Shown piece by piece: positions 1 through 5,891 of a stretch of DNA of 9,300 bases. A program made the position numbers and the translations under genes. Source of the DNA: Dehalococcoidia bacterium (GTDB lineage: Bacteria; Chloroflexota; Dehalococcoidia; UBA3495); assembly GCA_002730485.1 (NCBI GenBank), contig PCAH01000193.1:1-9300 (forward strand), read 5' to 3'. Under the pieces are notes generated by a model that saw nothing but the letters and a program-made list of their open reading frames with translations, did no database searches and was not told where the DNA came from. Each line of letters opens with the position of its first letter. Positions within the stretch are counted from its first letter, which is position 1.

Positions 1-994
1 CTTGGAGCTCCTCATAGGTGGTCGGGTTACCGAACTCGGAGGTTCCGGTGCCCAGGGCAGGCCTCGCGCGCTTTACTTCCACGGCACGACGGGTCTGGTA
101 ACCGGGAGGGTCATTGTGCTCGCGTGGTCCCTTCTGTCGGTGGTCGGCAGTCCACATGAACTCGCGTCCGATCTCTATGGCTTTCTCGTCGGTATCTGCC
201 ACCACACAGCGGAGCAGGTAACCAAAGTGCTCGGGGCCGGCCTTGTAGCCCGACTCCTTGGCGGTGTCGATGTAGATCTGTTTCAGCCACTCGGTGGTGT
301 CCACCAGAGCGCCCAGGTTCATGTACGGGTGGCCGTGTTGGGCTGCCCAGACAACGCTCTCCGGGCTGCCGGTACCGGGGAACCAGATGTCAGGTCGGGG
401 GTTCTGCATGGGCTTAACCCAAGGGTTCACCACCCGGTATTTATAGTACTGGCCCTCATGGCGGAAGGGGCCGTCGTCGGTCCAGCACTTGATGATCAGG
501 TCGTGGGCTTCCTGGAACCTGGCGAAGTTCTCCGTTGGGTCCTGACCGGAGAGCAGGGTCTCTACAGCGGTGCCGCGGACGAAGCCAGAGATGATGCGGC
601 CACCGGAGTAGCAGTCCAGCATGGCGATCTCTTCAGCCATACGGATGGGGTCTCCGACCGATATAACGTTGCCCAGGATGGCGATCTTGACCCGCTTGGT
701 CAGTTTTGAGATAACGGCCGCATCCAGGTTGACCGCCGGTTTCATGCACCAGTACGAAGCATGGTGCTCGTTGCTCATGATGCCGTCGAAGCCAACTTCG
801 TCGGCCAGTTGGTATTGCTCGTGGTATTGGTTGTAGAGGACCGATGCCTTTTCTGGGTCGAAGTAACTGTTGGGGAAGCCAAGTCGTCCTGAATCGTACT
901 TCTTGAGGTCGTCCTCTGTGACGTGCCCGTAGGGTTGTTCAGAGAACCAGTAAATCTCAGCATGCTCTGTGGGGCGTTTCAACTGGTCAACCAT
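1..994 (-). CDS. Luciferase-like flavin-dependent oxidoreductase (LLM family), 3' end cut by window edge
   Basis: Reading the minus strand from an ATG at 992-994 gives 331 uninterrupted residues that run off the left edge. An AGGAGA ribosome binding site lies about 6 nt upstream of the ATG. Seen: a TIM-barrel luciferase-like sequence with GFDGIMSNEHH at residues 68-78, a GNVISVGDPIRMAEE segment at 108-122, and MLDCYSGGR at 125-133 followed by GFVRG at 137-141. These match the conserved 'hP.r.AEe.a.LD.lSgGR...G..RG' pattern of bacterial luciferase-type monooxygenases and F420/FMN-dependent relatives. Known for the family: reduced flavin-dependent oxygenation or hydride transfer on small organic substrates, in the cytoplasm. 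Inferred: the missing C-terminus is about 40-80 residues, judged from usual family length. The substrate and the choice of FMN or F420 cannot be read from the sequence. It has its own promoter at 1149-1177 and is divergent from the GlcG/HbpS-like gene. Confidence 0.9.
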   Translation of the reverse strand, partial: MVDQLKRPTEHAEIYWFSEQPYGHVTEDDLKKYDSGRLGFPNSYFDPEKASVLYNQYHEQYQLADEVGFDGIMSNEHHASYWCMKPAVNLDAAVISKLTKRVKIAILGNVISVGDPIRMAEEIAMLDCYSGGRIISGFVRGTAVETLLSGQDPTENFARFQEAHDLIIKCWTDDGPFRHEGQYYKYRVVNPWVKPMQNPRPDIWFPGTGSPESVVWAAQHGHPYMNLGALVDTTEWLKQIYIDTAKESGYKAGPEHFGYLLRCVVADTDEKAIEIGREFMWTADHRQKGPREHNDPPGYQTRRAVEVKRARPALGTGTSEFGNPTTYEELQ

Positions 995-1122
995 TTGCTT
1001 CTCCTCGCGTTGCCGGTTTCTGAGCCACCATCTCCCAGAGATATACTAGAAAGATGATTAACGGAATCCGGAAAATGTTTCCCAAAGTTGTGGCTGTGCG
1101 CCAGAGGGTGTACCGGCGAATC

Positions 1123-1145
1123 CCGGTCACTACTGGTGACACCGG
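1123..1145. promoter_or_regulatory. Dyad over the predicted transcription start, possible operator
   Basis: The left arm CCGGTCAC (1123-1130) and right arm GTGACACCGG (1136-1145) are inverted copies around a TACTG centre, with a 2-nt asymmetry in the outer part. The dyad begins just downstream of the minus-strand -10 box and covers the expected +1. That is a typical position for a repressor operator, but it could also be a hairpin at the start of the leader. No regulator gene is visible in the window. Confidence 0.4.
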
Positions 1146-1148
1146 AGG

Positions 1149-1177
1149 ATTATAGTCAATCAGAATTATGGTGGCAA
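1149..1177 (-). promoter_or_regulatory. Sigma-70-type promoter for the luciferase-like gene
   Basis: On the minus strand there is a -35 TTGCCA (1172-1177, 5 of 6 matches to TTGACA). After exactly 17 nt comes a perfect -10 TATAAT (1149-1154). Transcription would start near 1142 and leave a leader of about 148 nt before the ATG at 994. This is the best promoter match I found in the window. It is a sequence match only. Confidence 0.7.
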
Positions 1178-1196
1178 CTATATATTCTGCTTGTTG

Positions 1197-1226
1197 TTGT
1201 GAAGGTCCGCCCTCGCGGGTAATAAT
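1197..1226 (+). promoter_or_regulatory. Candidate promoter for the GlcG/HbpS-like gene
   Basis: A -35-like TTGTGA (1197-1202, 4 of 6) is followed after 18 nt by AATAAT (1221-1226, 5 of 6). This lies about 44 nt before the chosen ATG at 1270. The match is modest. The position is right for the only plus-strand gene here. Confidence 0.35.
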
Positions 1227-1269
1227 GGCCTGCATATCACAATAGTTGATCATGAAGAGGAGAGTAGAT

Positions 1270-1659
1270 ATGGGACTGACATTGGGCGAGGCGAACAGAA
1301 TGGTACAGGCGGCAATCGCCGAGGCAGAACGGATTGGCATCAAACTGAGCGTGTCGGTCTGTGATGCTGGCGGTCATTTGCTGGCCTTCAACCGCATGGA
1401 GGGTGCGATCTTTATCAGCGCGGTTGCCGCCCAGGGCAAGGCTTTTGGGGCAGTGGGATTCGGTCGGGATAGCAGCGCGATTCCTGCGGACTCTCCGATT
1501 ATTCAGGCCATCATGGCCACCCAAGGTGGCAAGGTGATTCCGGCACAAGGGGCATTGGTGATCGTCAAGGACGGCGAAACCGTGGGAGCCATTGGTGGCA
1601 GTGGCGGCACCGCCCAACAGGATGAAGACTGCGCCCGGGTTGGTCTGGCGGCTCTTTAA
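1270..1659 (+). CDS. GlcG/HbpS-family (DUF336) protein
   Basis: This encodes 129 residues. The ATG at 1270 is preferred over the in-frame ATG at 1246 because the purine-rich GAAGAGGAGAG site lies 6 nt before 1270 and inside the longer version. Seen: an N-terminal helix (residues 4-22), SVSVCDAGGHLLAFNRMEGA at 27-46, a GKAFGAVGF segment at 56-64, and VGAIGGSGGTAQQDEDCA at 105-122. This is the family pattern of 'V.D..G.l..f.RM.gA' and 'vGaiGvSGg....D..cA'. Family members are small cytoplasmic or secreted proteins. HbpS from Streptomyces binds haem, and GlcG lies in glycolate operons; others sit near diverse catabolic enzymes as subunits of unclear role. There is no signal peptide, so it is probably cytoplasmic. 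It stands alone, with its own promoter region and a terminator 27 nt after the stop. The exact function is unknown. Confidence 0.88.
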   Translation: MGLTLGEANRMVQAAIAEAERIGIKLSVSVCDAGGHLLAFNRMEGAIFISAVAAQGKAFGAVGFGRDSSAIPADSPIIQAIMATQGGKVIPAQGALVIVKDGETVGAIGGSGGTAQQDEDCARVGLAAL

Positions 1660-1685
1660 CTGGTAACCCGGAACCTTCAAATAGA

Positions 1686-1722
1686 AAAAGCCCCTTGCCT
1701 GAATGGCAGGGGCTTTTGTTTT
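1686..1722. terminator. Bidirectional intrinsic terminator
   Basis: The arms AAAAGCCCCTTGCC (1686-1699) and GGCAGGGGCTTTT (1705-1717) pair with one bulged T around a 5-nt loop. A TTTTGTTTTG tract follows on the plus strand, and CTTTTTCTATTT on the minus strand. It lies between the convergent GlcG/HbpS-like gene and the 41-residue ORF and can serve both. Confidence 0.85.
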
Positions 1723-1745
1723 GACGGAATCAGGGCCGACGGTTG

Positions 1746-1871
1746 TTAGCGGCGAGCGCCTTTCAGGTTCTTTTTGAGTCCGTTTCGTTTGCGGGCTTCC
1801 GCGTTGACGCGGGCCACAAATTGTTCCGTGGTCTCTTCGGGTTTTTCGCGTTTGGGCTTTGACTTAACCAT
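1746..1871 (-). CDS. Small highly basic protein, 41 residues, unknown function
   Basis: The minus-strand ATG at 1869-1871 reads 41 codons to TAA at 1746-1748. The upstream AGGGAG is about 10 nt from the ATG, which is a little far but usable. Seen: a Lys/Pro/Arg-rich start (MVKSKPKREK), then a charged stretch likely to be helical, with FVARVNAEARKRNG at residues 18-31, and a KKNLKGARR tail at 33-41. I count 14 Lys/Arg against 5 Glu, a net charge of about +9. No transmembrane segment or cysteines are present. Support that it is real: a ribosome binding site, no rival ORF, codon use like its neighbours, and a terminator 24 nt downstream that works in its direction. The composition would suit nucleic-acid or ribosome binding, but I do not recognise the family. 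Confidence 0.55.
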   Translation of the reverse strand: MVKSKPKREKPEETTEQFVARVNAEARKRNGLKKNLKGARR

Positions 1872-1887
1872 GATTCGGTAGCTCCCT

Positions 1888-1902
1888 CTGTCCGGTGGAC
1901 AG
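1888..1902 (-). promoter_or_regulatory. Short hairpin in the leader of the small basic ORF
   Basis: CTGTCC and GGACAG form a perfect 6-bp stem around a 3-nt loop. It lies directly upstream of the AGGGAG ribosome binding site of the 41-residue ORF, so folding could affect translation. This is a structural observation only. Confidence 0.3.
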
Positions 1903-1934
1903 GTATGTTTTTGTGTCTAATCAAACGGCCATTG

Positions 1935-1948
1935 TCAGGCTAGCCTGA
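1935..1948. promoter_or_regulatory. Perfect 14-bp palindrome upstream of the small basic ORF
   Basis: TCAGGCTAGCCTGA equals its own reverse complement. It sits about 64 bp upstream of the ATG at 1871 in a region with no other gene, where a dimeric regulator could bind. I found no convincing -35/-10 pair next to it. The rest of 1872-2031 shows nothing else I can name. Confidence 0.3.
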
Positions 1949-2031
1949 GCAAAATTGCCAGGTAATCATACACCAAAGTCACCGTTCAAGCCCGTTAACC
2001 CTGGTATTAAAGCCAAACAAGACAAAAAAAT

Positions 2032-2067
2032 AAAAGGGCGTCCCGATTACAACGGGACGCCCTTTTT
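2032..2067. terminator. Strong intrinsic terminator of the Asp-box gene
   Basis: The perfect 14-bp arms AAAAGGGCGTCCCG (2032-2045) and CGGGACGCCCTTTT (2053-2066) enclose a 7-nt loop. On the minus strand the stem is followed by TTTTATTTTTTTG, an excellent U-tract. It lies 25 nt after the stop of the 2092-3069 gene. A shorter T-run on the plus strand makes it usable in both directions. Confidence 0.9.
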
Positions 2068-2091
2068 CGTGCTCTGTATTATCGGAGACGT

Positions 2092-3069
2092 TTAGTTAGG
2101 GGTTACTGCGATGGAGCGGATCTCTCCGAACTCCTTATCCAGTTTGGTCCACTCGTCGCCGCCGTCGGTGCTGACGTAGACGTAGCCGAACAATGTGGCC
2201 GCGGCAACTACGTTAGGGATCTCGGGGTTGTTGGCCAACCAGTACACCACGGAGTTCGGCATCACTGGTAGTTCCACCGGCGCCCAGTTATTTCCGCCGT
2301 CGTTGGTCCTTTGGACACAGCCGATGACACCGGGGATGAAGTCGCCATTGCCGACGAACATCACATCGGGGTTGTCGGGCTTGACGATCATACCGCGGCA
2401 GTAGGAGCGGACGTCGTCCTGGTTGAATTTGGGGAAGTAGTGGTAGTCCCAGCTCTCGCCTTCGTCCCTGCTGGTGGCGAAACCGAACGGGCTAGTGCAA
2501 TAGACACCGGAATCGGTGATGGCCATACCGTGGATATCACCGTGGAACGGGTCTGGGCCCAACTCGGGCATCTGCACCCAGTTGTCGCCGCCGTCCAGGC
2601 TCTTGTATACGCCGTCGACTTCGATTCCAGCCCAGATGGTGTTGCTGTCCCTGGGGTCGACTACGATGTTGGTGGTGCGGGGGGTGCCGATGGGGCACTC
2701 CTTGATAACGCCCATGGATAATTTGTCCCAGGTCTTGCCGCCGTCACGGGAGCGGAAACCCTCGGGGCGGGTACCGGCGAAGATCGTGTCGGAATCCCGG
2801 GGGTCTATGGCCACCGACCAAACTTGTTGGTCGCCAATGGGGGAATCCACAGTCTCCCAGGTTACGCCGTTGTCCTCACTACGGAACAAGCCCAGGCCAT
2901 CGGATCCGGCCAGGATGCGGTGCGGGTTGTTCGGATAGGTGCGGAGAGCCCGGATGTTGCACTCCGAGGGAATGGGGTTCCGGATCTTCGTCCAAGTCTC
3001 ACCGCTATCACCGCTTACGTTCATTCCTTGACCGACGGTGCCGACCAAGATTGTAAAGTTGTCTGCCAT
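2092..3069 (-). CDS. Seven-Asp-box beta-propeller protein (BNR/sialidase-fold, VPS10/YCF48-like)
   Basis: This encodes 325 residues. The ATG at 3069 is chosen because a perfect AGGAGG lies 7 nt upstream; the in-frame ATG at 3150 would place that site inside the gene. Seen: seven copies of the Asp-box S/T-x-D-x-G-x-x-W. They start at residues 19 (SGDSGETW), 64 (SEDNGVTW), 107 (SRDGGKTW), 157 (SLDGGDNW), 200 (SRDEGESW), 255 (TNDGGNNW) and 300 (STDGGDEW), about 43-55 residues apart. Several are followed by a 'DPRDS.TI.AG' strand pair. Known: each Asp-box is a hairpin turn between strands of a propeller blade, so this is one complete seven-bladed propeller. Family members include sialidases, photosystem assembly factors (YCF48/HCF136) and many uncharacterised 'exo-alpha-sialidase' annotations. 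No signal peptide is present, and sialidase catalytic residues (an Arg triad or FRIP motif) are not evident. Glycosidase activity should therefore not be assumed; a binding or scaffold role is as likely. It is single-cistron, with its own terminator. Confidence 0.88.
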   Translation of the reverse strand: MADNFTILVGTVGQGMNVSGDSGETWTKIRNPIPSECNIRALRTYPNNPHRILAGSDGLGLFRSEDNGVTWETVDSPIGDQQVWSVAIDPRDSDTIFAGTRPEGFRSRDGGKTWDKLSMGVIKECPIGTPRTTNIVVDPRDSNTIWAGIEVDGVYKSLDGGDNWVQMPELGPDPFHGDIHGMAITDSGVYCTSPFGFATSRDEGESWDYHYFPKFNQDDVRSYCRGMIVKPDNPDVMFVGNGDFIPGVIGCVQRTNDGGNNWAPVELPVMPNSVVYWLANNPEIPNVVAAATLFGYVYVSTDGGDEWTKLDKEFGEIRSIAVTPN

Positions 3070-3376
3070 GATGCGTCCTCCTAAATTGGGGGTGGTTCTA
3101 GGATTTGGTGCCAGGGGAATTGGTGCGGATATGATAGCCCCGACACGCAAAAAACGCCAGCGGCAATCCGTCTCTACCGTTCGATTCGTACACCCGCCCG
3201 TATAACTGAAAGCAAACTTTTATTTAGCCGATGCTGGCACGCCGGGGATCATAGGTTTTACGTCAGCGACATTGCAATTTTATCGCCGTGTTAATATCGC
3301 GCTTCAACCATTAACAGAGCCTGGGCTCCCATCCACAATGAATACTAAATATCATCTATCGCTGAGGAGGATCGAA
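3070..3376. other. Divergent intergenic region between the Asp-box and cupin genes
   Basis: These 307 bp carry the regulatory regions of both genes. On the minus strand TATCAT (3131-3136) is a fair -10 for the Asp-box gene but lacks a good -35. On the plus strand TTGCAA and an A/T-rich TTAATAT lie about 90-105 nt before the cupin ATG, with poor spacing. I see no convincing operator, RNA gene or ORF here. Confidence 0.35.
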
Positions 3377-3955
3377 ATGGCACAGATACAAACTGCTAAT
3401 TACACCATGGAAGCCTTCATTGAAGACGTACGGAACGTTTTCAGGACTGAGACCGATCCCCATGTCCAGGCTAAAAAAGTTACGGCATTCATGAAGACCT
3501 TGTTGGCCGTTCCTGGCTGGTTGGAAGAGAAATTAGAACTTGAAGAAGAAGGTGGCTACGGCCGCTATTCTCTTCACCTTGACGAAGAGACGGGCCATCC
3601 GGGTAATGGCTGGTGGCTTATGGCTTCGGTTCAGGAGCCCGGACAAGACAACCTGCCTCATGACCACGGTGTTACCTGGGTTGTCTACGGTGTCTACAAG
3701 GGAGCTATCCAACAGCGCAAATGGCGCTGGGCGTTCCCAGGTGAAGGCGTGGAAAAAGCTCAGATCGTGGAACACGGTCGGTTCGTTCAAGAGGACGGTG
3801 CCGTAGCCTACTTCTTGCCAGGTGAGATTCACGACACCCTGAACGTCGAAGAAGGGCGTTCGCTGGTAGTGCGCCTGGAGTCCCAGAAGCTGGACCGGGT
3901 AACCCGCTTCCAGTACAACCCCGAGACCGGTTCTATGACGGTGATGAATCGGTAA
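3377..3955 (+). CDS. Cysteine-dioxygenase-like 3-His cupin (COG5553-type metal-dependent enzyme)
   Basis: This encodes 192 residues. The ATG at 3377 has a GAGGAGG site 6 nt upstream; the in-frame ATG at 3272 lies before that site and is rejected. Seen: a helical N-terminal part (residues 10-57), then a cupin barrel. Motif 1 is LPHDHGVTWVVYGVYKG at 93-109, with His95 and His97 as metal ligands. Motif 2 is LPGEIHDTLN at 147-156, with His152 as the third ligand, matching 'PxGxxHxxxN'. The Glu ligand of classical cupins is replaced by hydrophobic residues, which leaves the 3-His Fe site typical of thiol dioxygenases. Known for such enzymes: oxidation of thiols such as cysteine or 3-mercaptopropionate to sulfinates. 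The substrate here cannot be set. There is no signal peptide, so it is cytoplasmic. It is monocistronic, followed 25 nt later by a terminator. Confidence 0.82.
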   Translation: MAQIQTANYTMEAFIEDVRNVFRTETDPHVQAKKVTAFMKTLLAVPGWLEEKLELEEEGGYGRYSLHLDEETGHPGNGWWLMASVQEPGQDNLPHDHGVTWVVYGVYKGAIQQRKWRWAFPGEGVEKAQIVEHGRFVQEDGAVAYFLPGEIHDTLNVEEGRSLVVRLESQKLDRVTRFQYNPETGSMTVMNR

Positions 3956-3979
3956 TCCAGCAACCTAAGTGTGCTAAAC

Positions 3980-4023
3980 AAAGAGCCCCGGTATTTCTAC
4001 AGAAGGATCGGGGCTCTTTTTGT
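3980..4023 (+). terminator. Intrinsic terminator after the cupin gene
   Basis: The arms AAAGAGCCCCG (3980-3990) and CGGGGCTCTTT (4009-4019) pair perfectly over 11 bp, and TTTTTG follows. The 18-nt loop contains a further small TTCT/AGAA pairing. Read in reverse it has only a weak T-tract (TTTGTTTAG), so it may also stop the convergent GON-domain gene, less efficiently. Confidence 0.85.
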
Positions 4024-4042
4024 TATTGCGAGTTTCGAACTC

Positions 4043-5403
4043 TTAAGGTCGGCCCCCTCCTGTGCCCCCAGAACCCTGACCGCCTATCGGAAGAGCGGCA
4101 ATCTGAGCCTCTAACGCCTGAAGCGCCAATAGCACTGTATCCAACTGGGCCTCAAGGTTGTCGATCTTGACCTCAAGCGCCGCGATGCTGGTTTGGGTAG
4201 CCCGCGAGCTTACCGTCGTGTCTAGACTGGAGTCCAATTTGCCTTCAATGGACTCTGCGCTGGTCTGGGACGCTCTGGAACTGACTGTCGTGTCCAGACT
4301 GGCATCAACCTTGGTATCTAGGGCGTCTACGCTGGCCTGGGAGGCTATCGTAATTAGGATGGCACCCAGTGCGGTGATGCTAGACCGCGACGCCCGGGAA
4401 CTAACACTGGTGTCTAGGTCAGCGTCTAGCTTGGCATTAACGGAATCAACGCTGGCTTGAGATGCCAATGAGGTGAGAATCGGCCCCAATGCGGTGATGC
4501 TGCTCTGGGACGCCCGGGTTCCCACTTCGGTGCTTAGGTCCGTGATGCTGGTCTGAGACGCTCGTGAACTTACAGCAGCGTCCAAGTTGCTTGTGTCCAG
4601 ACCATCTACCTGTACATCGATGACATCAACTTTTTCGTTGATCTCGTTGACGATTTCATACACCGATGGCTCAACCACACCGGTAAAGCCCAAGTCCAAT
4701 ATGAATCCGCCACCGCTGTAATTTGGCGCGAACCAACTTGGGGCCGGTGAGAACCACCCGCACCACCCGCCGCCGGTTATATCAGCTATTTGATTACCGG
4801 AACTAATAGAAACGCTCCCGGGAGAGCCTCCGTAAGCCTCGAATGGGTCAATTACGGTAAAGGGTAGTCCGGTGAGATCGATGTTTGCCAGGCCATTGTC
4901 CACCCCTGCACAACCCATTGCTGTGGCGTACGACATCGATGTGACAGGGTTGCCGTCGTGCAATAGGCTACCTGTGGAAGTCGCAAAGGTCTGATCGCCG
5001 ATGTCCACCAACGAACTAGCGACATCAAATCGAATCTTGGAATAATTCGTGCGTACATCTGTGCCTGGCGCAGCGGCTCCGGCTGTGTACTGTCCAAAAT
5101 TGTAGTCGCCACCAACATTCAGTAGGGTTAGGAACTCTGTTGGTGTCCCGCTGGCCATATCATGGCAATAAACTGAGAACGTTCGTCCGCCGGGAGTGAT
5201 TTCGTACTCACCGTCTGAAGCGAAAGGGTCACTGGCGAGGACATCTAGACAGTTTTCCGGAGTATGGGATGCGGCAACGTTGGAGGAGAATCCGAACGCC
5301 GCAAGCCTATGTAGAAGGCCAAAACACCCAGTGCAGCGAGGATGATCAGGGCGGAACGGCTCAGTCTCCGCCTGAAATTAGCTTGCGAAATGAAATTGGA
5401 CAT
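4043..5403 (-). CDS. Exported GON-domain protein with repeat stalk and C-terminal coiled coil; frameshifted as sequenced
   Basis: The downstream frame has 371 residues from an internal ATG at 5158 to TAG at 4043, but homology clearly continues upstream of 5158 with no start codon. The true start is probably the ATG at 5403 (GGAGG 10 nt upstream). It opens a different frame: MSNFISQANFRRRLSRS, then a hydrophobic ALIILAALGVLAFYIGL, a textbook signal peptide. That frame ends at TAG 5245. A one-base shift near 5297-5306 would join it to LAAFGFSSNVAAS, which has a signal-peptidase-like VAA-S site, and then to the mature protein. Mature part: a GON-like domain (NCLDVLASD, SDGEYEI, then FSVYCHDM; four Cys, so probably disulfides), ending near residue 158 of the 371. 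A Ser/Asp repeat stalk (SSRASQTS-type) covers 189-324. A perfect heptad coiled coil (I325 to L356) and a Gly-rich tail follow. GON domains are known from ADAMTS9/20 and some bacteria. An extracellular, possibly oligomeric, binding role is inferred. Confidence 0.72.
4178..4594 (-). repeat. Degenerate in-frame repeats coding for the stalk of the GON-domain protein
   Basis: The segment codes for repeated motifs of the form (S)LDTxVSSRASQTSI and LASQASVDxxxxKLD. Copies begin near residues 192, 214, 231, 249, 271, 289 and 315 of the 371-residue frame, at an uneven 17-26-residue spacing. The DNA copies have diverged (recurring words such as GCTGGTCTGGGACGC on the plus strand), so the array looks old or under protein-level selection. 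Similar Ala/Ser/Asp stalk repeats occur in fibre-like surface and phage-tail proteins, which is only an analogy here. Confidence 0.65.
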
Positions 5404-5413
5404 AAAAGGCATG

Positions 5414-5418
5414 CCTCC
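5414..5418 (-). promoter_or_regulatory. Ribosome binding site that fixes the start of the GON-domain gene
   Basis: GGAGG on the minus strand lies 10 nt before the ATG at 5403 and only 1 nt before another in-frame ATG at 5412. The distance favours 5403. This site, in front of a clear signal peptide, shows that translation of the gene begins here and not at the internal ATG at 5158. Confidence 0.65.
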
Positions 5419-5445
5419 AGTTTTATTTGGATTGGAAATTGCATC

Positions 5446-5584
5446 GTTGGGGTATGGCTCTTACCCAACTCTGTCCGGCTCCAGAATGGATTGGCCAACT
5501 ATTCGTTGGGCAAAGTGATACTAGGAACATGGTTCAGAGGGAGATAGACGTCCAGAGGAGACCACCTGTCCCCTCAGGTGATCT
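5446..5584. other. Three hairpins upstream of the GON-domain gene
   Basis: Hairpin 1: GTTGGGGTA (5446-5454) with TACCCAAC (5462-5469), one bulge. Hairpin 2: TTGGCCAAC (5491-5499) with GTTGGGCAA (5505-5513), one mismatch, 5-nt loop. Hairpin 3: AGACCACCTG (5559-5568) with CAGGTGATCT (5575-5584), one G-T type mismatch, 6-nt loop. They lie 43-181 bp upstream of the start at 5403. If the transcript starts further upstream, they would form a structured leader. No U-tract follows any of them, so they are not standard terminators. I found no convincing promoter in 5421-5688. Confidence 0.4.
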
Positions 5585-5688
5585 GGCTCGTCGAAAACGG
5601 CGGAAGCTTCTACTAATCGACCGTTCTTCAGAGCGCCGACTGATATATAGCCTAATCGCAGAATGGGTGTCAAGGCAGATTTCAGGGA

Positions 5689-5717
5689 CCCGTCATTCCT
5701 GCGAAAGCAGGTATCCA
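5689..5717 (+). repeat. Dispersed hairpin repeat, copy A
   Basis: This 29-nt element begins CCCGTCATTCC and has a CCTGC-GAAA-GCAGG hairpin with a tetraloop. It belongs to the widespread 'cgtcattccngcgaaagcngg' dispersed repeat class, whose false translation on the other strand gives WIPAFAGMT. It is an inverted partner of 5892-5920. Confidence 0.75.
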
Positions 5718-5779
5718 TTCATCGACCACGGCTCTCAAACAAACCAGGGCCAAGACCTTAACCAACCGCTTGGGAGTTT

Positions 5780-5817
5780 GATGACCTACCCGCATCCTTT
5801 GACGGAGCTCAGGACGA
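5780..5817 (+). repeat. Dispersed repeat, copy B
   Basis: This 38-nt element runs from GATGACCTA through GACGGAGCTCAGGACGA. It matches the reverse complement of 5952-5989 at 35 of 38 positions by my alignment. Its core resembles the common 'ttcgacnngctcaggacgaacgg' repeats of many bacterial genomes. Confidence 0.75.
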
Positions 5818-5891
5818 ACGGCATGGGCATGGAATGCAGGCCAATCCCTGGCATTTCTTCGACAGTCGAACACTTCGCCGATAAGAGTTCC

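Noticed and set aside
2..709. Long plus-strand open frame of 235 residues
   Set aside because: It is the antisense of the luciferase-like gene, whose minus-strand frame has strong family motifs and a ribosome binding site.
987..1343. Minus-strand open frame of 118 residues with a hydrophobic stretch
   Set aside because: It starts inside the antisense of the GlcG/HbpS-like gene, spans the divergent promoter region and has no ribosome binding site at its start.
3070..3150. Upstream extension of the Asp-box protein to an ATG at 3150
   Set aside because: The perfect AGGAGG lies within this extension and points to the ATG at 3069; the extra residues have no propeller features.
3272..3376. Upstream extension of the cupin to an ATG at 3272
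   Set aside because: The GAGGAGG site directly before the ATG at 3377 would be inside the gene, and the added residues look non-coding.
4043..5158. GON-domain gene starting at the ATG at 5158
   Set aside because: Clear domain sequence and a signal peptide lie upstream, and there is no ribosome binding site at 5158; the ATG is an internal Met in FSVYCHDM.
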